Positions 24,631 through 36,700 of a DNA stretch of 64,000 nt are shown here, one piece after another. The notes beneath the pieces are model-generated. The model searched no databases. It saw only the letters and a program-made list of their open reading frames with translations, and was not told the DNA's origin. The DNA is from Gymnogyps californianus (taxonomy: Eukaryota; Chordata; Aves; Accipitriformes; Cathartidae): contig NC_059471.1 of assembly GCF_018139145.2 (NCBI RefSeq), positions 96,660,914-96,724,913 on the forward strand. The letters run 5' to 3'. Positions within the stretch are counted from its first letter, which is position 1. Each line of letters opens with the position of its first letter. The translations under genes and the position numbers were made by a program.

Positions 24631-26540
24631 TAATTGCACTAGTCGGTTTGCTGTAATAACAACGACTTAAAGCAGTAAGCCTTCGGTCTATTTTAAAATT
24701 AAAACAGCGCAATAAACCATCAAATAATACGTCTAAGAGGATCTTAAAGACACAAGAAGGATTCTGCCTGGCGACAGTAAAATTTCACGAGGTTGAGTTT
24801 CAGCATGCAACTGAAGTCTTAAGAGATTCATGTGAATAATACCAAAAAGGTCTAAGCTTCTTAGTTCCTCAGAAGTGGAAAATCCTATTCCGGACTTCTG
24901 ATGTCTGCGCTTGTAAGTCTGCTCATAACTAGGAACGAGGGGAAAGAAGAGTTTTGGTTTTAAACAACTAAAACACTGTCCGACTGAAATAGAAGTGGGA
25001 TATAACACTTAAGTAATGACTGTTTTGGTGTCAAATTAAGCCCCGAAATACATGTATAGAGATCTTACTAAAATGAGCAACAGCACGGTTTGTCCTTTAT
25101 CTAGAAACAAAAAACCAACCAACCAAAAAAATCTGTGGTCTTCACTCTCCAAACTTAATAAAAACAAACTCTGAGAAAATCTATAGTAAAACACATCATT
25201 ATAACAAATATTTCATTAAAATAACATGATTCAGCTATTCTTTCTTGAGATTTTTCTTGACATTCTTAAACTGATTTTATTTATGAAAGTAAGCATCTCT
25301 GTATTTAAAGGTGTTAAGAGCTCATGTTCTTGCAAGTTTACTCAGTACAGCTGTTGAACTCTTAATTCTTCTTCCACTACTCTAGGGAAAATTAAATACT
25401 GCAGATGTTATCCTTTATAATGCCATATACACAGGATCAGTTCCTCATTTGCAGGCAAGTTATTTATTTTTTCCTACTTAGCTTCAAGGCAATCATGATC
25501 ATTAGGCAATACCAGGGTTAAATAAACATGACCTAAAGTGATCACAAGTCAGAAGTTATTTGAAAGAGATATTCTCACATCAATAAGTGGAAATCTAGGA
25601 ACTGCACTTGAAATATTTCAAACAAACCCCTCTCTTCAGATGCAAACATATTAAAAACACAAATGAAAAGGTAGAAATATACCTGAAATTAAAGTATTTC
25701 CTATCTTTGAGACATAGTTGAACTAGACAGGCTACGTTGCCAGGAGTTTAAAGATGCTAGTGCTCATAGACAATCAATAAATTAAAGAAACCCCACAGAT
25801 TTAAAAAAAACACAACAAAAAAAACCCCACTAGATGAAAAAAATGAGGAAAAGAAATCAGTGCTCTCTGAAATAGTTTTATATTTACCCATTCCAGTTTT
25901 ACACATCCGATCCTCTCTCACACCACAGTAGTGCCCATATGTAAGAATATGAACTGTCTTGTTCACGCGCGTGCACCGACAGCACTTCTGCAGCGCGCAG
26001 CCCGGACAAGCCCACTTGCCAGGAATTCCCCTAAGGACAACTGCACGAAACGTAAGAAGATTTGCATCCATTCATAAAAGATCACTTTGCTTAAGATGAA
26101 GCCAATGTGGAACGGCTTACAGGAACTTGGGGTGCTTTGAGACTTGATACCTAATTTCTTCAGAGCCCCAAGCCTATGCAATTCCCAGTTCTCATTGAGA
26201 AGGGGAACGCTGAAGAGCAAGTGCCTCGTTGTTGGCTCTCATGGCAAGTAGACCAGTCTCTTCAGAGCAATCTCTGCTAACCAGAGTCATTATTGCCTGA
26301 CACTATTTCACTTCACAAATCTTTCCTCACCTCATGAAACCTCTCCTCCTCCCATCCCATAAAAAGGGAAAAATGTCTTGAAATCCTTTAGTAGAGAACT
26401 ATTGCCAAAGAGTATTTGAAACCCAAGAATGCTGTCTGCGCCATGATCTAGTACGAAAGCCAACTTCACAGCCCTTATCCCTTTCTGTAAATACACCGTT
26501 ACCACTATCAACCTCTTTGATGCTTCCCGTGTCTCTTGCA

Positions 26541-26586
26541 ATTATCCTCCCAGTCTGTCACTCATTATCCTCCCAGTCTGTCACTC
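26541..26586. repeat. Perfect 23-base tandem duplication
   Basis: The 23 bases at 26541-26563 are repeated exactly at 26564-26586. Perfect identity suggests a recent event or an allele-specific duplication. Confidence 0.95.
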
Positions 26587-28459
26587 GAAGCTGGGTGTTT
26601 CCTCAGGCTTGCATGTGATAAAGGTCCACTGAAGTCAACAGAAACAGTCCTCCACCTATCCCACTACCCCATTCCAGGGTCTCCTTCCCCCAGATTAAAC
26701 ATCAGTACGTCTGAGCATCGAAGCATCAGCTGTTGTTATAAGACAATACCAACATCCCACAGCCAGCTTGTCACGAGTAGAGATGTTTTTAACAATGAGA
26801 AAGGAGTAACATCACGAAATTAAAAGTAATCGGAAAGTCATGCATCTTTATTCCTCGTGTGTACAGCACCAGCATCTTATGAAACACTGCATATACTGAT
26901 AGGAAAAAGCATGTCTCAAATAGTTTTTATTTAAATACTGCAAAATAGTAGACAGGAGTAAGGTTACCAGTAAAATACGGAAATTTGTATGACAGCTTTT
27001 CAAAATAAAGTCGTCTTCAACCCTAGACCATGAGGAGTTTTTCAGAGCTACAGGTGGGAGCTGGGAACACTTGTCTTTTTCATCTTAAAAACTTCTGAAT
27101 GCATCTTTTAATATAAGTCATGCAAAATTTCAGAGAGTATCTGAGATCTTTTAGTAAAGAGAAGCAACGGTAAGGAAGAACACATTACATAGTTAGGTTT
27201 AAAGAGAAGGGAGTGTGGCACAATAGCCAGGCATACAACCAGCTGAAAACCACTTTTATCTGTCACACTCACTAGGTATTTTTATTTTGTAATTTTTCAC
27301 TTATAGTAAGCATACTTATTACTGGTTTTCTGTTTTGTTTTCTTTCTAAGACATTATATAAAAGGAATTAGGGAGTCAGAGCCCTTTGAAGCACCCTCAG
27401 CACGTGAGAAGACTCTTTCACCAGGTTCTTAGAGACAAACAATGAAAGAAAAGATGCATGAAACTGAGAGTGCTCGAATAATCCTCCTCCCCAGTCGTCT
27501 GTTTAGCTTCTGCTATGTATGTTTTGGGTTATGGTCAGCAGAGTTGTAACTGCTTCAGCTTTTGCACATCTCTGGGGTTTTTTTAAGACATATTTAACTA
27601 CCAACACATACAAAAGCAGCTACCCAAGGCTGAACGGAGTTTTTATCCTGAACTGTTGTACTGGTCCTTTAATTTTTTATGACTCATAGTTTAAGTATTT
27701 GGGAATTCCCCTCTAAATATGTTTGACACACTTGCATTATGGAAAGTTATTTTATTCAAAAAGTAACAGAATGCAACATTCATGCAATACTCAGGACTAT
27801 ATTTAGCAACACACAATTTGTCTTTTTTTCCAATAAAGCTTCTAATTAAAGACAGATTTTTTTAAAAAAACAAAAATGCGAGAACAAGACTGAATAGCAA
27901 AAGTAGCAGCGTTGAAAGAGACAATCAGTGTTACACACCCAAGTAAGTCAGGAATATTTTTTTTAAAACTATTCAAACAATGCTAGGGCTGTTTACCTCC
28001 CCCCCCACACACCCCGGACCCTCCAGTTGCATGTAAGAGTATACGGCTTCTCTCTTACCTGTCTGCTGAAGTCCCTTCTTGGTGGGCTGACTAGTCATCA
28101 GCGATCACCTGACTAAAGCCTGGAAAAAAAAAATAAAATAAAATCAGCTGACCACCCTTGCTCGCTGGCTTTCAGCTTAAATACTCCTCTCCACAGCACT
28201 TTGTCATGTGAGGCAGGACAGAACCAGCTGTCATTGCTTCAGAAAAAGGGAAACGGGCCCCTCCGTTTCCACCTCCTTCCTTCCTCCTCTCTCACTCTTT
28301 CCTATCTGTCCCTGCCTCCAACCTCCTCCCTTTCTCATTCTTCCACTTTGCTCATTCACTGCCCGCCCGGCCGGGGTCTCCCAGGGGAAGCCGCATTCCA
28401 CAACGTACAAGCATTTCCCCTGCATCTCGAGGTTTCTCAACAATCTGCCTACACACTTT

Positions 28460-28480
28460 GGGGGGGGGGGGGGGGGGGGG
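28460..28480. repeat. G21 homopolymer
   Basis: Twenty-one G on the plus strand, closely followed by an A-rich run near 28486-28502. Confidence 0.95.
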
Positions 28481-30308
28481 TGGTTGAAAAAGAAAAAAAA
28501 AAATCGGAGAGAAACAGAGAAAAGGCACCACATTCCACAACCCTCAGTCAGCCCTGGCAGACTACGAGGCATTTTCAGTCACACAGCACAAAATGCATTA
28601 GTCAGAGCTGAAAGACCACACACTTTGTACCACTACCATGCTAACAGAGAATGGTCTGAGCAGAGCTACAGGAAAAAGGAAAGGAGGGGTTCCTATCGGT
28701 GCTTCCATTTTATGTGGGGTAGCCACCTAAATATATGAAAAATTTGCAGGAAAAGGCCCAAAGTTGACATTCCCGGCAGAAACAATGTGAATGTGGGCAG
28801 CGGGGAAAGCTCTCCGCTCACGGAGCGCGACCTTTGCCGAAAGGACTCCCCCTCCAGCAGAATGTGTTATTCCAAAGACTGCAAGACATTATCTAAATCA
28901 GAACTTCTATCTCCCCAATGGTTTGTTCGTAGGAAATACAAGCCTAGAAAAAGTGAAAGTAATACTGCATGATTCAGATTCCCCAAAACCACATATACTT
29001 TCAATTCAAACTTCTCTCTTCTTCAATGCTCCTTATAGTTCTGCAACTATATCCATCTATGGAGTTTTCTTTTCTCTACTTACGTAGTTTCAACCCTCCG
29101 TGTATGCGGAGAATCTGATCAGCAAGGAATGAGACGAGAGTTCAGCGTAAAAAACCCTCCGTCCTAATCCAAATGACCTAATCGCTCATCTATCTGCTCA
29201 CTGCTTCCGTCCCCCACACACACTTATCTATTGCTTGAAGGCATTTTAGGAGTACATATATGGCTCAGGAGAAAACACCCCTTTTTAAATCACATCAGAG
29301 AGAGTGAATGCACTATACTGGAGCACATGCTTCTGTCCACTGAGACCAGTACCACGGAGTCCCCAGCCCTGAATTCCCCGCTCTGCGCAGGGACAGTCCC
29401 TAACGCACCCTGCAAGACTCAGGGGCTTAAGTCAGCGTCAGAAAAGTGTAGGGAGGCAGGGGCAAAGAGGGAGGAGAACCCTTAACCATCTGCACTGGAA
29501 TTTCTCTTTAGGAAAGTCCATGCTTTAATGAAAGACTGATACTAGATACCACAAAGAAACTTTTATTTCTGTATGCACATGACTCAGATACATTTTCTGT
29601 GTGGGTTATGTGGTTATGTTATGTTTCATCTTAAAAAACTGTTTCAAAGAGACCTTTAAACATTAGTTTTAAGAAAAACTTGATGTATTTACGTACAATG
29701 AGTGTTTTTAAACTGCCTTTTATTGCACAATGCTATACAGAGCAGAGACACTAATGTCTGTTTTCATTATAGATATAATTTGCATCTAATACTAAACACA
29801 ATAATCTGTAAAAATATTTATTTTAAATGGTTTCCCTAAATAGTTCCCAGAAAAGTTAACAAACTGAACCCTTCAGCAAAACAGACCCTCTTAGTCATAA
29901 TATTGTCATTCTTCCCCTTTTCTCATTTTCTTGATCGTGAAAATACATTTACTCGCTATGCTATTGACTTAGATGCATTAGTTTACAAAACAAATGGTAG
30001 CTGCTGCTGTGCGATATTTCAGCAGAGGAAGGCTATCCAGAACTGCCTCAGAGACTGAACACTGTCGCCATTATAACAAAAGCATTAAAATGAATAATTC
30101 ATGAGCAGAGGAAGTACCCTACCATTAAAAGGCACTGACTATTTCATGAATTGTCCAAAAGCTATCCCTTTTACTGCCCAGTTCCTCTAACTACTTAATT
30201 ATTCTTCATTTTTCTAAAATGGCATAGAGTAGTAATTAGCAGAAACACATGGACCAGTTTTAGGAGATTTTCCTGAGGAGTAAGAAATGAAAGCTGAAAA
30301 GAGAGCCC

Positions 30309-30321
30309 GGGGGGGGGGGGG
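30309..30321. repeat. G13 homopolymer
   Basis: Thirteen G on the plus strand, read directly. Confidence 0.95.
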
Positions 30322-33015
30322 AAGTGTGTATGTTTGATGACGGATATATTAAGGAAACAGGACTTCAAACTTCAGGAGGCTTTTTCAAATTGCGCTGTCG
30401 AATCTTGAAAAGGAAGAACATAGCAATCTGTCCTTTGCCTTTACCTGCTACCTTCCTTTTCAGGGTCCCAAAGCATCATGACAACACTCAGGAATTAAAA
30501 GGCCTCATTAGCGAGTACTTGCAGAACTTTTCTCCTGTTTATAGGTGCAGAACATAAGGCCTCAAGGAGACTAAATGATTTTCTCCAGGTCATACAGGAA
30601 GGCTTGGAGACTGAGACAAGAACAGAGCTTCATCCCCTGGTTACCAGTCCTGTGTCCAACAAAAAAGACTAACTTTCCTGCTTTATACTAACAAGCATCA
30701 CAAGGTTCAATAGTCCTGCAAGTTTTAACCTAATAAAATGAACTGTGGTGCATAGGTATATTCTGCAGGGACAGGGAAACAACGTGATCCACTAACCCAA
30801 CTTTACACCAGAATAATTTACAAACTTAGGTTTTGAATAACATTTTTCAAGGAATTTGGCTTAGAATAGCAAAGTACATCTGTTCATGTTTCACTGCTGC
30901 AGGAAAAGCACATACTGTGCCTGGAAAGAGATTTATTTATAATATACATTTTCAAACTTTTCAAGGCATTAAAAATTGGTACATTAACATCGATAAACTT
31001 CTCAGATTTCATTTGAACCAACATCTAGTTCTTAAAACAGCAAAATTCAAGAAATTGTATCTTTAAGTCATTTTGCCAAACGGACGGCATTCTATGATGT
31101 TGAGCAAAAGCCATCCTAAATATCTTTACATACATGGATCAATTTTAGGTGTCCTACTCTCTTGCACTATTGGGATGAACTGAAATGCAGTTCCTATTCC
31201 AAGGCTCTCACTGCAACAAGTTCACTGATTATGTGATAGCAAGCCTACTAATACTGAGATACGAAAACATGTCCCCATGGTAGAACATTATGGATGGAAT
31301 GATAAGATTAGGTGTAATTTTGCAAGACCAGACACTGTCACTGGTCAACTTACTCCTGGGCTTTTTATTTTTAAACCAGTCAGGTTGTTTGCAGAGCCTT
31401 AGTAGCCACTTTTCTGATTGTGACTTTCAAACTTCTAATTCTCAAAAGAACATTTTTCGATTCCAATAGCATCTATTTGAGAAAGATGCTCTCCTGATCT
31501 GGTATTAGATGGATGACTTTCGTTCTGCCAAAAATTTGCCCCTCAGTCAACTCAGAGCTGCTCCCACAGCAAGTCCTTGCAGGAATAAGGAAATGCTCTT
31601 TAGCAACTAGAACAATCTGTACAGTTAAACATATTTTTAGTTTGCAGTCCCCAAGGAACTGTGAGGAGAACTGAACTACAAAACAAATATAAAAAAACCC
31701 CACACTTGGCTGTTAGATATAATTAATATAGCCCAGCTCACAGCAAGCAGGTTTAGTGTAACTAATAGACTATTTCAGCACAAATGACCATTAATGGTTT
31801 GATAACTTGTAGCAGTAAGAAAGAGGAGGAAAAACCACAAAATACTTATGAAAACTCTTCCAAAGATAGCATGAGAGTTCACTTTTTTAAAATTGCATCC
31901 AAAAAAGCAGTTAAAGAAAGAAGAAATGTTACGAACACTTCAAGTTTATCTTCTTCGGAATATCTATCTATTAACATTACAGGAGAAATTCTCTGTTGAT
32001 GTAAACCAGCATGAGTATGTCCACCAAACTAGCAACGTCCACCAGGGCATCCAGACTACTGAGTTGCTACCGGAACACAAGCATTCTGGAGAACAAATAG
32101 CATCATATAAATTATTTCAGAGAAAAAAGTGTCAGAAGAGAAAGATTACCACTACTTCTACCTGGAGGTAGGTAAAAAAAAAGTTAAGAAAACAAAAAGT
32201 CTTAATGTCCATAAGTAGGACAAAATTTCCAAGTGCAAGGAACTTAATCAGCATTTTGCTACTTAGACAAGCAAGGAAAGCTGGATGGGAAGAGAGAAGA
32301 GTAGCATTGTACCAAAGGAGACTTTAGTACAGTAATAATGATCAGATTGGTACATTGTTCAGTACGCATGACTGTCTCGAAACTACATTATGGCTCTAAG
32401 CAAGAATGAATGGAATTATATATAAATACACATCAAAGTAATAGTAGCGTAACAATCAAGTGCAAAAGAAAAATTTAAAGGAATCGGAGGAAAAGAACTG
32501 TCCAACTATCCAAGAATAATCCATCTGACCGCAGTATGCCAAAAGTCTGGTCAGGCAATGTATACAAATCTGTATCTAGGAGCTTAGATATGTTTAAAGA
32601 CTTTTGATATTTGTTTTGCCTCCAATCATAGCTGTTTTCCAGAAGTCTATAAATTGAGTAGACTTACATTCCACAGAGCAGTGGTGTTCTGCCATACTAG
32701 CTGTTGTTTACTTGTATCAGCAAGCATCAGTCATGCAGACTGTGCAATGCAGCACAAATGCAGGAACTATTCACAGACTTTTCAGTACCACAGAGGAACA
32801 GCAGAACTATTAACTATGGCTCTTAAAAGAAATAATAACTTTTAGACATTAATATAAATTAATGTTATAAATCAAAAATAACTTTTAGAAGACATTTTGA
32901 GGGCTAAATAAACAAAGGCAGACACAACAGTAGTGAAGGGCAGCAGAATGGTAATTTCCACCGTCTTTATTGTTAAAGAAATATGGTAAAGGAGGCGTCT
33001 CACCACAACTACATG

Positions 33016-33755
33016 ATCACAGAATGGTTGAGGTTGGACAGGACCTCTGGAGGTCATCTGGTCCAACCCCCCCTGCTCAAGCAGGACCACCTAGAGCACA
33101 CTGCCTGCCCAGGATCGGGTCCAGGCAGCTTTTGAATACCTCTCTAGGCAACCTGTGCCAGTGCTCAGTCACCCTCACAGTGAAAAAGTGATTCCTGATG
33201 TTCAGATGGAGCCTCTTGTGTTTCAGTTTGTGCCCATTGCCTCTGGTCCTGTCACTGGGCACCACTGAAAAGAGCCTGGCTCTGTCCTCTTTGCAACATC
33301 CCTGCAGGTATTTGAACGCATTGATGAGATCCCCCCTGAGTCTTCTCTTCTCCAGGCTGAACAGTCCCAGCTCTCTCAGCCTTTGCTCACAGGAGAGATG
33401 CTCCAGTCCCTTCATCATCTTAGTGACCGTTCACTTGACTCTCTCCAGTATGTCCATGTCTCTCTTGTACTGGGGACCCCTGAACTGGACCCAGCACTCC
33501 AGGTGTGGCCTCACCAGGGCTGAGTAGAGGGGAAGGATCACCTCCCTCCAACTGCTGGCAGGACTCCTAATGCAGCCCAGGATACCATTAGCCTTTTTCA
33601 AGGCAAGGGCACATTGCTGGCTCATGTTCAACTTGGTGCCCACCAGGACCCCTGGGCCTTTTCCACAAAGCTGCTTTCCAGCCAGGCAGCCCCCGCATGT
33701 ACTGGTCCATGGGGTTGTTCCTCCCCAGGTGCAGGACTTTGCACTTGCCTATGTA
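33016..33755 (-). mobile_element. CR1 LINE, 5'-truncated, avian type
   Basis: CR1 is the dominant non-LTR retrotransposon of birds. The plus strand starts with the antisense 3' end ('cacagaatggttgaggttgg'), and on the minus strand the element ends in a degenerate ATTCTATG-type octamer. The minus strand encodes parts of the reverse-transcriptase C-terminus: an [11 protein letters not shown] motif near 33530, then a [30 protein letters not shown] block and the RTRGNG and HWHRLPREV motifs near 33150-33250. The catalytic RT region is missing, so the copy ends inside ORF2 near 33755, where CR1 similarity stops after the 'gcaggactttgcacttgcct' block. Frame breaks lie between about 33418 and 33431 and the copy is dead. 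No clear target-site duplication was seen, as is usual for CR1. Confidence 0.93.
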
Positions 33756-36700
33756 GGTCCTTCAGATGTACAGGTCTTTCAAGAAGTTATGAAAAGCTGC
33801 ATACTTTAAGATGCACGCTGCTTTCATTAACATCGTTGTTTCTTACTTTCAACTACAGGCTGGACTTTATGAAAGAGGTTTTACTTTCCTTCCCTCCTTG
33901 ACAAGGAATCCCTCAGGCTCATTACTCTCTCCTTCTCTCTTCCAAATACCAGAGTTATTCCCTGGAGTAGAAGAGGTAAGATTTTAGTAAGAGTTCATTT
34001 TTGTGACCTTGACATTTTCTGCCTCTTACTGCCACACTTTTTCAGCATTTTTGGAGAGTGGGCTTAGAATAGAAAACTTAAGAGGAAAAAAAAAAGTAAA
34101 ACTTTTAAAGGTAAAAGTAAAAAATGTAAAAATTTACATAATTAAAAGTAGTAAAGTTGTTCAGGTATTTGTTTGTAGGATGTTCTCGTGGTGCTTTGAA
34201 ACAGAACAGAAGCAGCAAGAGCACTCTCTTTGAGTTTGACTGATGAACGAGTAGCATCCCATTGCAGTCTCTGAAGTGTCAAACTGTCACAGGAAGCTAA
34301 GGCGAGTAGAAAATGTTTTCTTTTGGGTCTCATTATCAGACAATCTACTGCCAAATGGGCTAGCTAGTTACAAAACGAACAACTTCACTGACAGAAAACC
34401 AGTAACAACAAATTCTCTTCAAATGTTATGGGTGCGATTCAGTTCCTCCAGTCCAGGTCTCTGGTGCCATGTCTCCCCTGATCTCCTGCAGCCAGTCCTC
34501 TGAACTCCAAAGGGCTCAAGATCTGCACCAGACCTGCACACTCCATGCAAAGGCCTGGGACATGCTACAGCACCTCAAAGAGCACTAGACAATGACGTGT
34601 AAGCAACCGAAACCCACCCTAAGCACCCCAAATGACAATGTGACTCTTTTTCATGCACACAGTTAAGTAAGTTGGGTGAGATGTGTGTGTAAAGCGACGC
34701 TCAGTCCTCTGTGCTATTAATCAACAACAAAACAGTCCAGAGAAGACAGAAGTTGAGAGCGATAGGGAAGAAGAATGAGTTGACTCAAGCTTTGTGCTCC
34801 AATTTGCAACCAACTTCTTTACTGCAGTAATCCTTCCCTTCATAAAAGACATCAAAATCTCTTTATTCACACAAGCGTATATGTTGTCTGTCCCAAACCA
34901 AGAGCAATTAATGTTCACCGATAAACTAGAAACTACTTACAATTCAACCAGGAATGGAGGCAAATCTAGGCCATCTTACCACTACATAAAAAGGGAAACA
35001 AACTAGGAGACCTAGTATCTTTTCCTATAGCACAAAGTTCACTGAGAACCCTTCAGATACTGGCAGCACAAGCAAATCAGCCAAAACATAACAGGGTCCT
35101 GCACCTGCTCCTCATACCACCAATGAAATTTCATAGAATCTGTCACACAAAAATAATTACATTGCCAGGGCTTGGATTTTCCGCGTGTCTTTTCCAGTGC
35201 CCTCCATATTTTCAATTCCTGTTTTATACTTTGAAATATTTACAGACCCATGATCTTTCTAATTTAAAAAAAAAAAAAAAAGGAAATATATCTTCAAATG
35301 TTTCTTCTTGGTTATCAATACACTTTTTAAAACAATGAAAAGCATCTCCAGACCAACACGTCTAAGGAAAAGACGAACTCGATCACTTGGCTCAGAGAGG
35401 CACAGGGGTATTGTAGCTCTGAACTGACTCCTCAGGGACTAGCAGCAGTGCAAGTATATTGGCATGTATTCTGCTTCCTCAGAAAGGCCAGTCAAGGGAC
35501 ACAGTACCAATGATTACTTTCTTTTGCGGTGTTATCATGGCATGCTGTAGTTTCAGGCTTTTGGTGCTGTGATCTTCTGTTTGATATACAATACTAATTT
35601 TGTGATTGTGGCATGAATGGATATCCTTAAAGCCTCCTTTTGGGGCTTAATGGCTATTATGTGACATGCCTGTGAATAATCTCATTGTGCTCTACGTAAG
35701 TACACAAACAGGAGGACAAAAATATCTCTCTCATACCTGGACTGTTCCTATGCAAGTGGGTATTTGTTCCATGTATGCAAACACAGGAAGAATATTTGTC
35801 TTGCATTTGTCTGTAGGAACATCTGCTCGGTATTTTTCAGCATACTAGTATCTTGTTATGAAATCCCAAGCAATGATTATACTCAAAATGAAAAGTCATG
35901 CAGTGATTCTCAGTAGAAGAGAAGGAGGTGGATTTCAGGGGCTCCCTATCTATTGTTCTTGTTCAGTGTTATCTCACCAACATTATTCCAGACATCAAAA
36001 ACTTAACAGCATAAACACAGACTGATGACCAGTAATCAAGCACATCTGGACTTGTTAGACCAAGCTGTCTTATAGCTATTCAATGCTATAATTAATAAGC
36101 AGTGACGTTTTGCACAAGAACTACACTTGCTTTTACTGGTGGTGTATCAAAAAAATTAAAGCGTGTTACATAATATCAAGAAAGTTGTCTTTTAAAAAAA
36201 AAAAGATATGAGAGTTGAAGTTCTCTGGTCTTCGAGAACCTGTCATTAATTTTTTTCCTCTAAAAAGTTTCAACAGCTTATTTAAAAAACTTATCCTCTA
36301 CAAATGTGAGGCATTAATTAAAATTAAAATAGCTTGTTCACAGTTTTCATGGCTAGAAGCCTAACTTTTTCAATAGCATGTCACTAGTTAAATCAACTCC
36401 TGTTTAATTTGAGAATCATGGGAAAACAAAAGAAAGGAGGAGACCTTGGCAAACTGAATGAAAGCCAGCTTTCAAGCAAGGGTGTAGAGGAAGAACAGAA
36501 CAGAGAGAAGGAAGAGGAGTTTTCAAGTCCTATGGAATGTAAAATTGGCTTATGCTAGTCTTTAAATATAATGTCCATTGCACCTAAACAATAGGATTGA
36601 AACCCATGATTTTTAGAGAGATTATCTCAACTACTTTCTAAATCTGTCTTTCAGGTTGTTAGCCAGATGGAGGTACACGTGGACTTGCCAGGTGACCAGC

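Larger units (their letters stand above)
24640..33010. other. Noncoding stretch without supported genes
   Basis: Mostly AT-rich. It includes an isolated CpG cluster near 25965-26010, a 23-base tandem duplication at 26541-26586, a pyrimidine-rich block at about 28255-28350, G21 at 28460-28480 followed by an A-rich run, and G13 at 30309-30321. No mobile element was recognised. Open frames are unconvincing. Confidence 0.45.

Noticed and set aside
28201..28738. 176-codon plus-strand frame spanning the G21 run
   Set aside because: It depends on reading through a variable homopolymer and a low-complexity pyrimidine block; no recognisable product.
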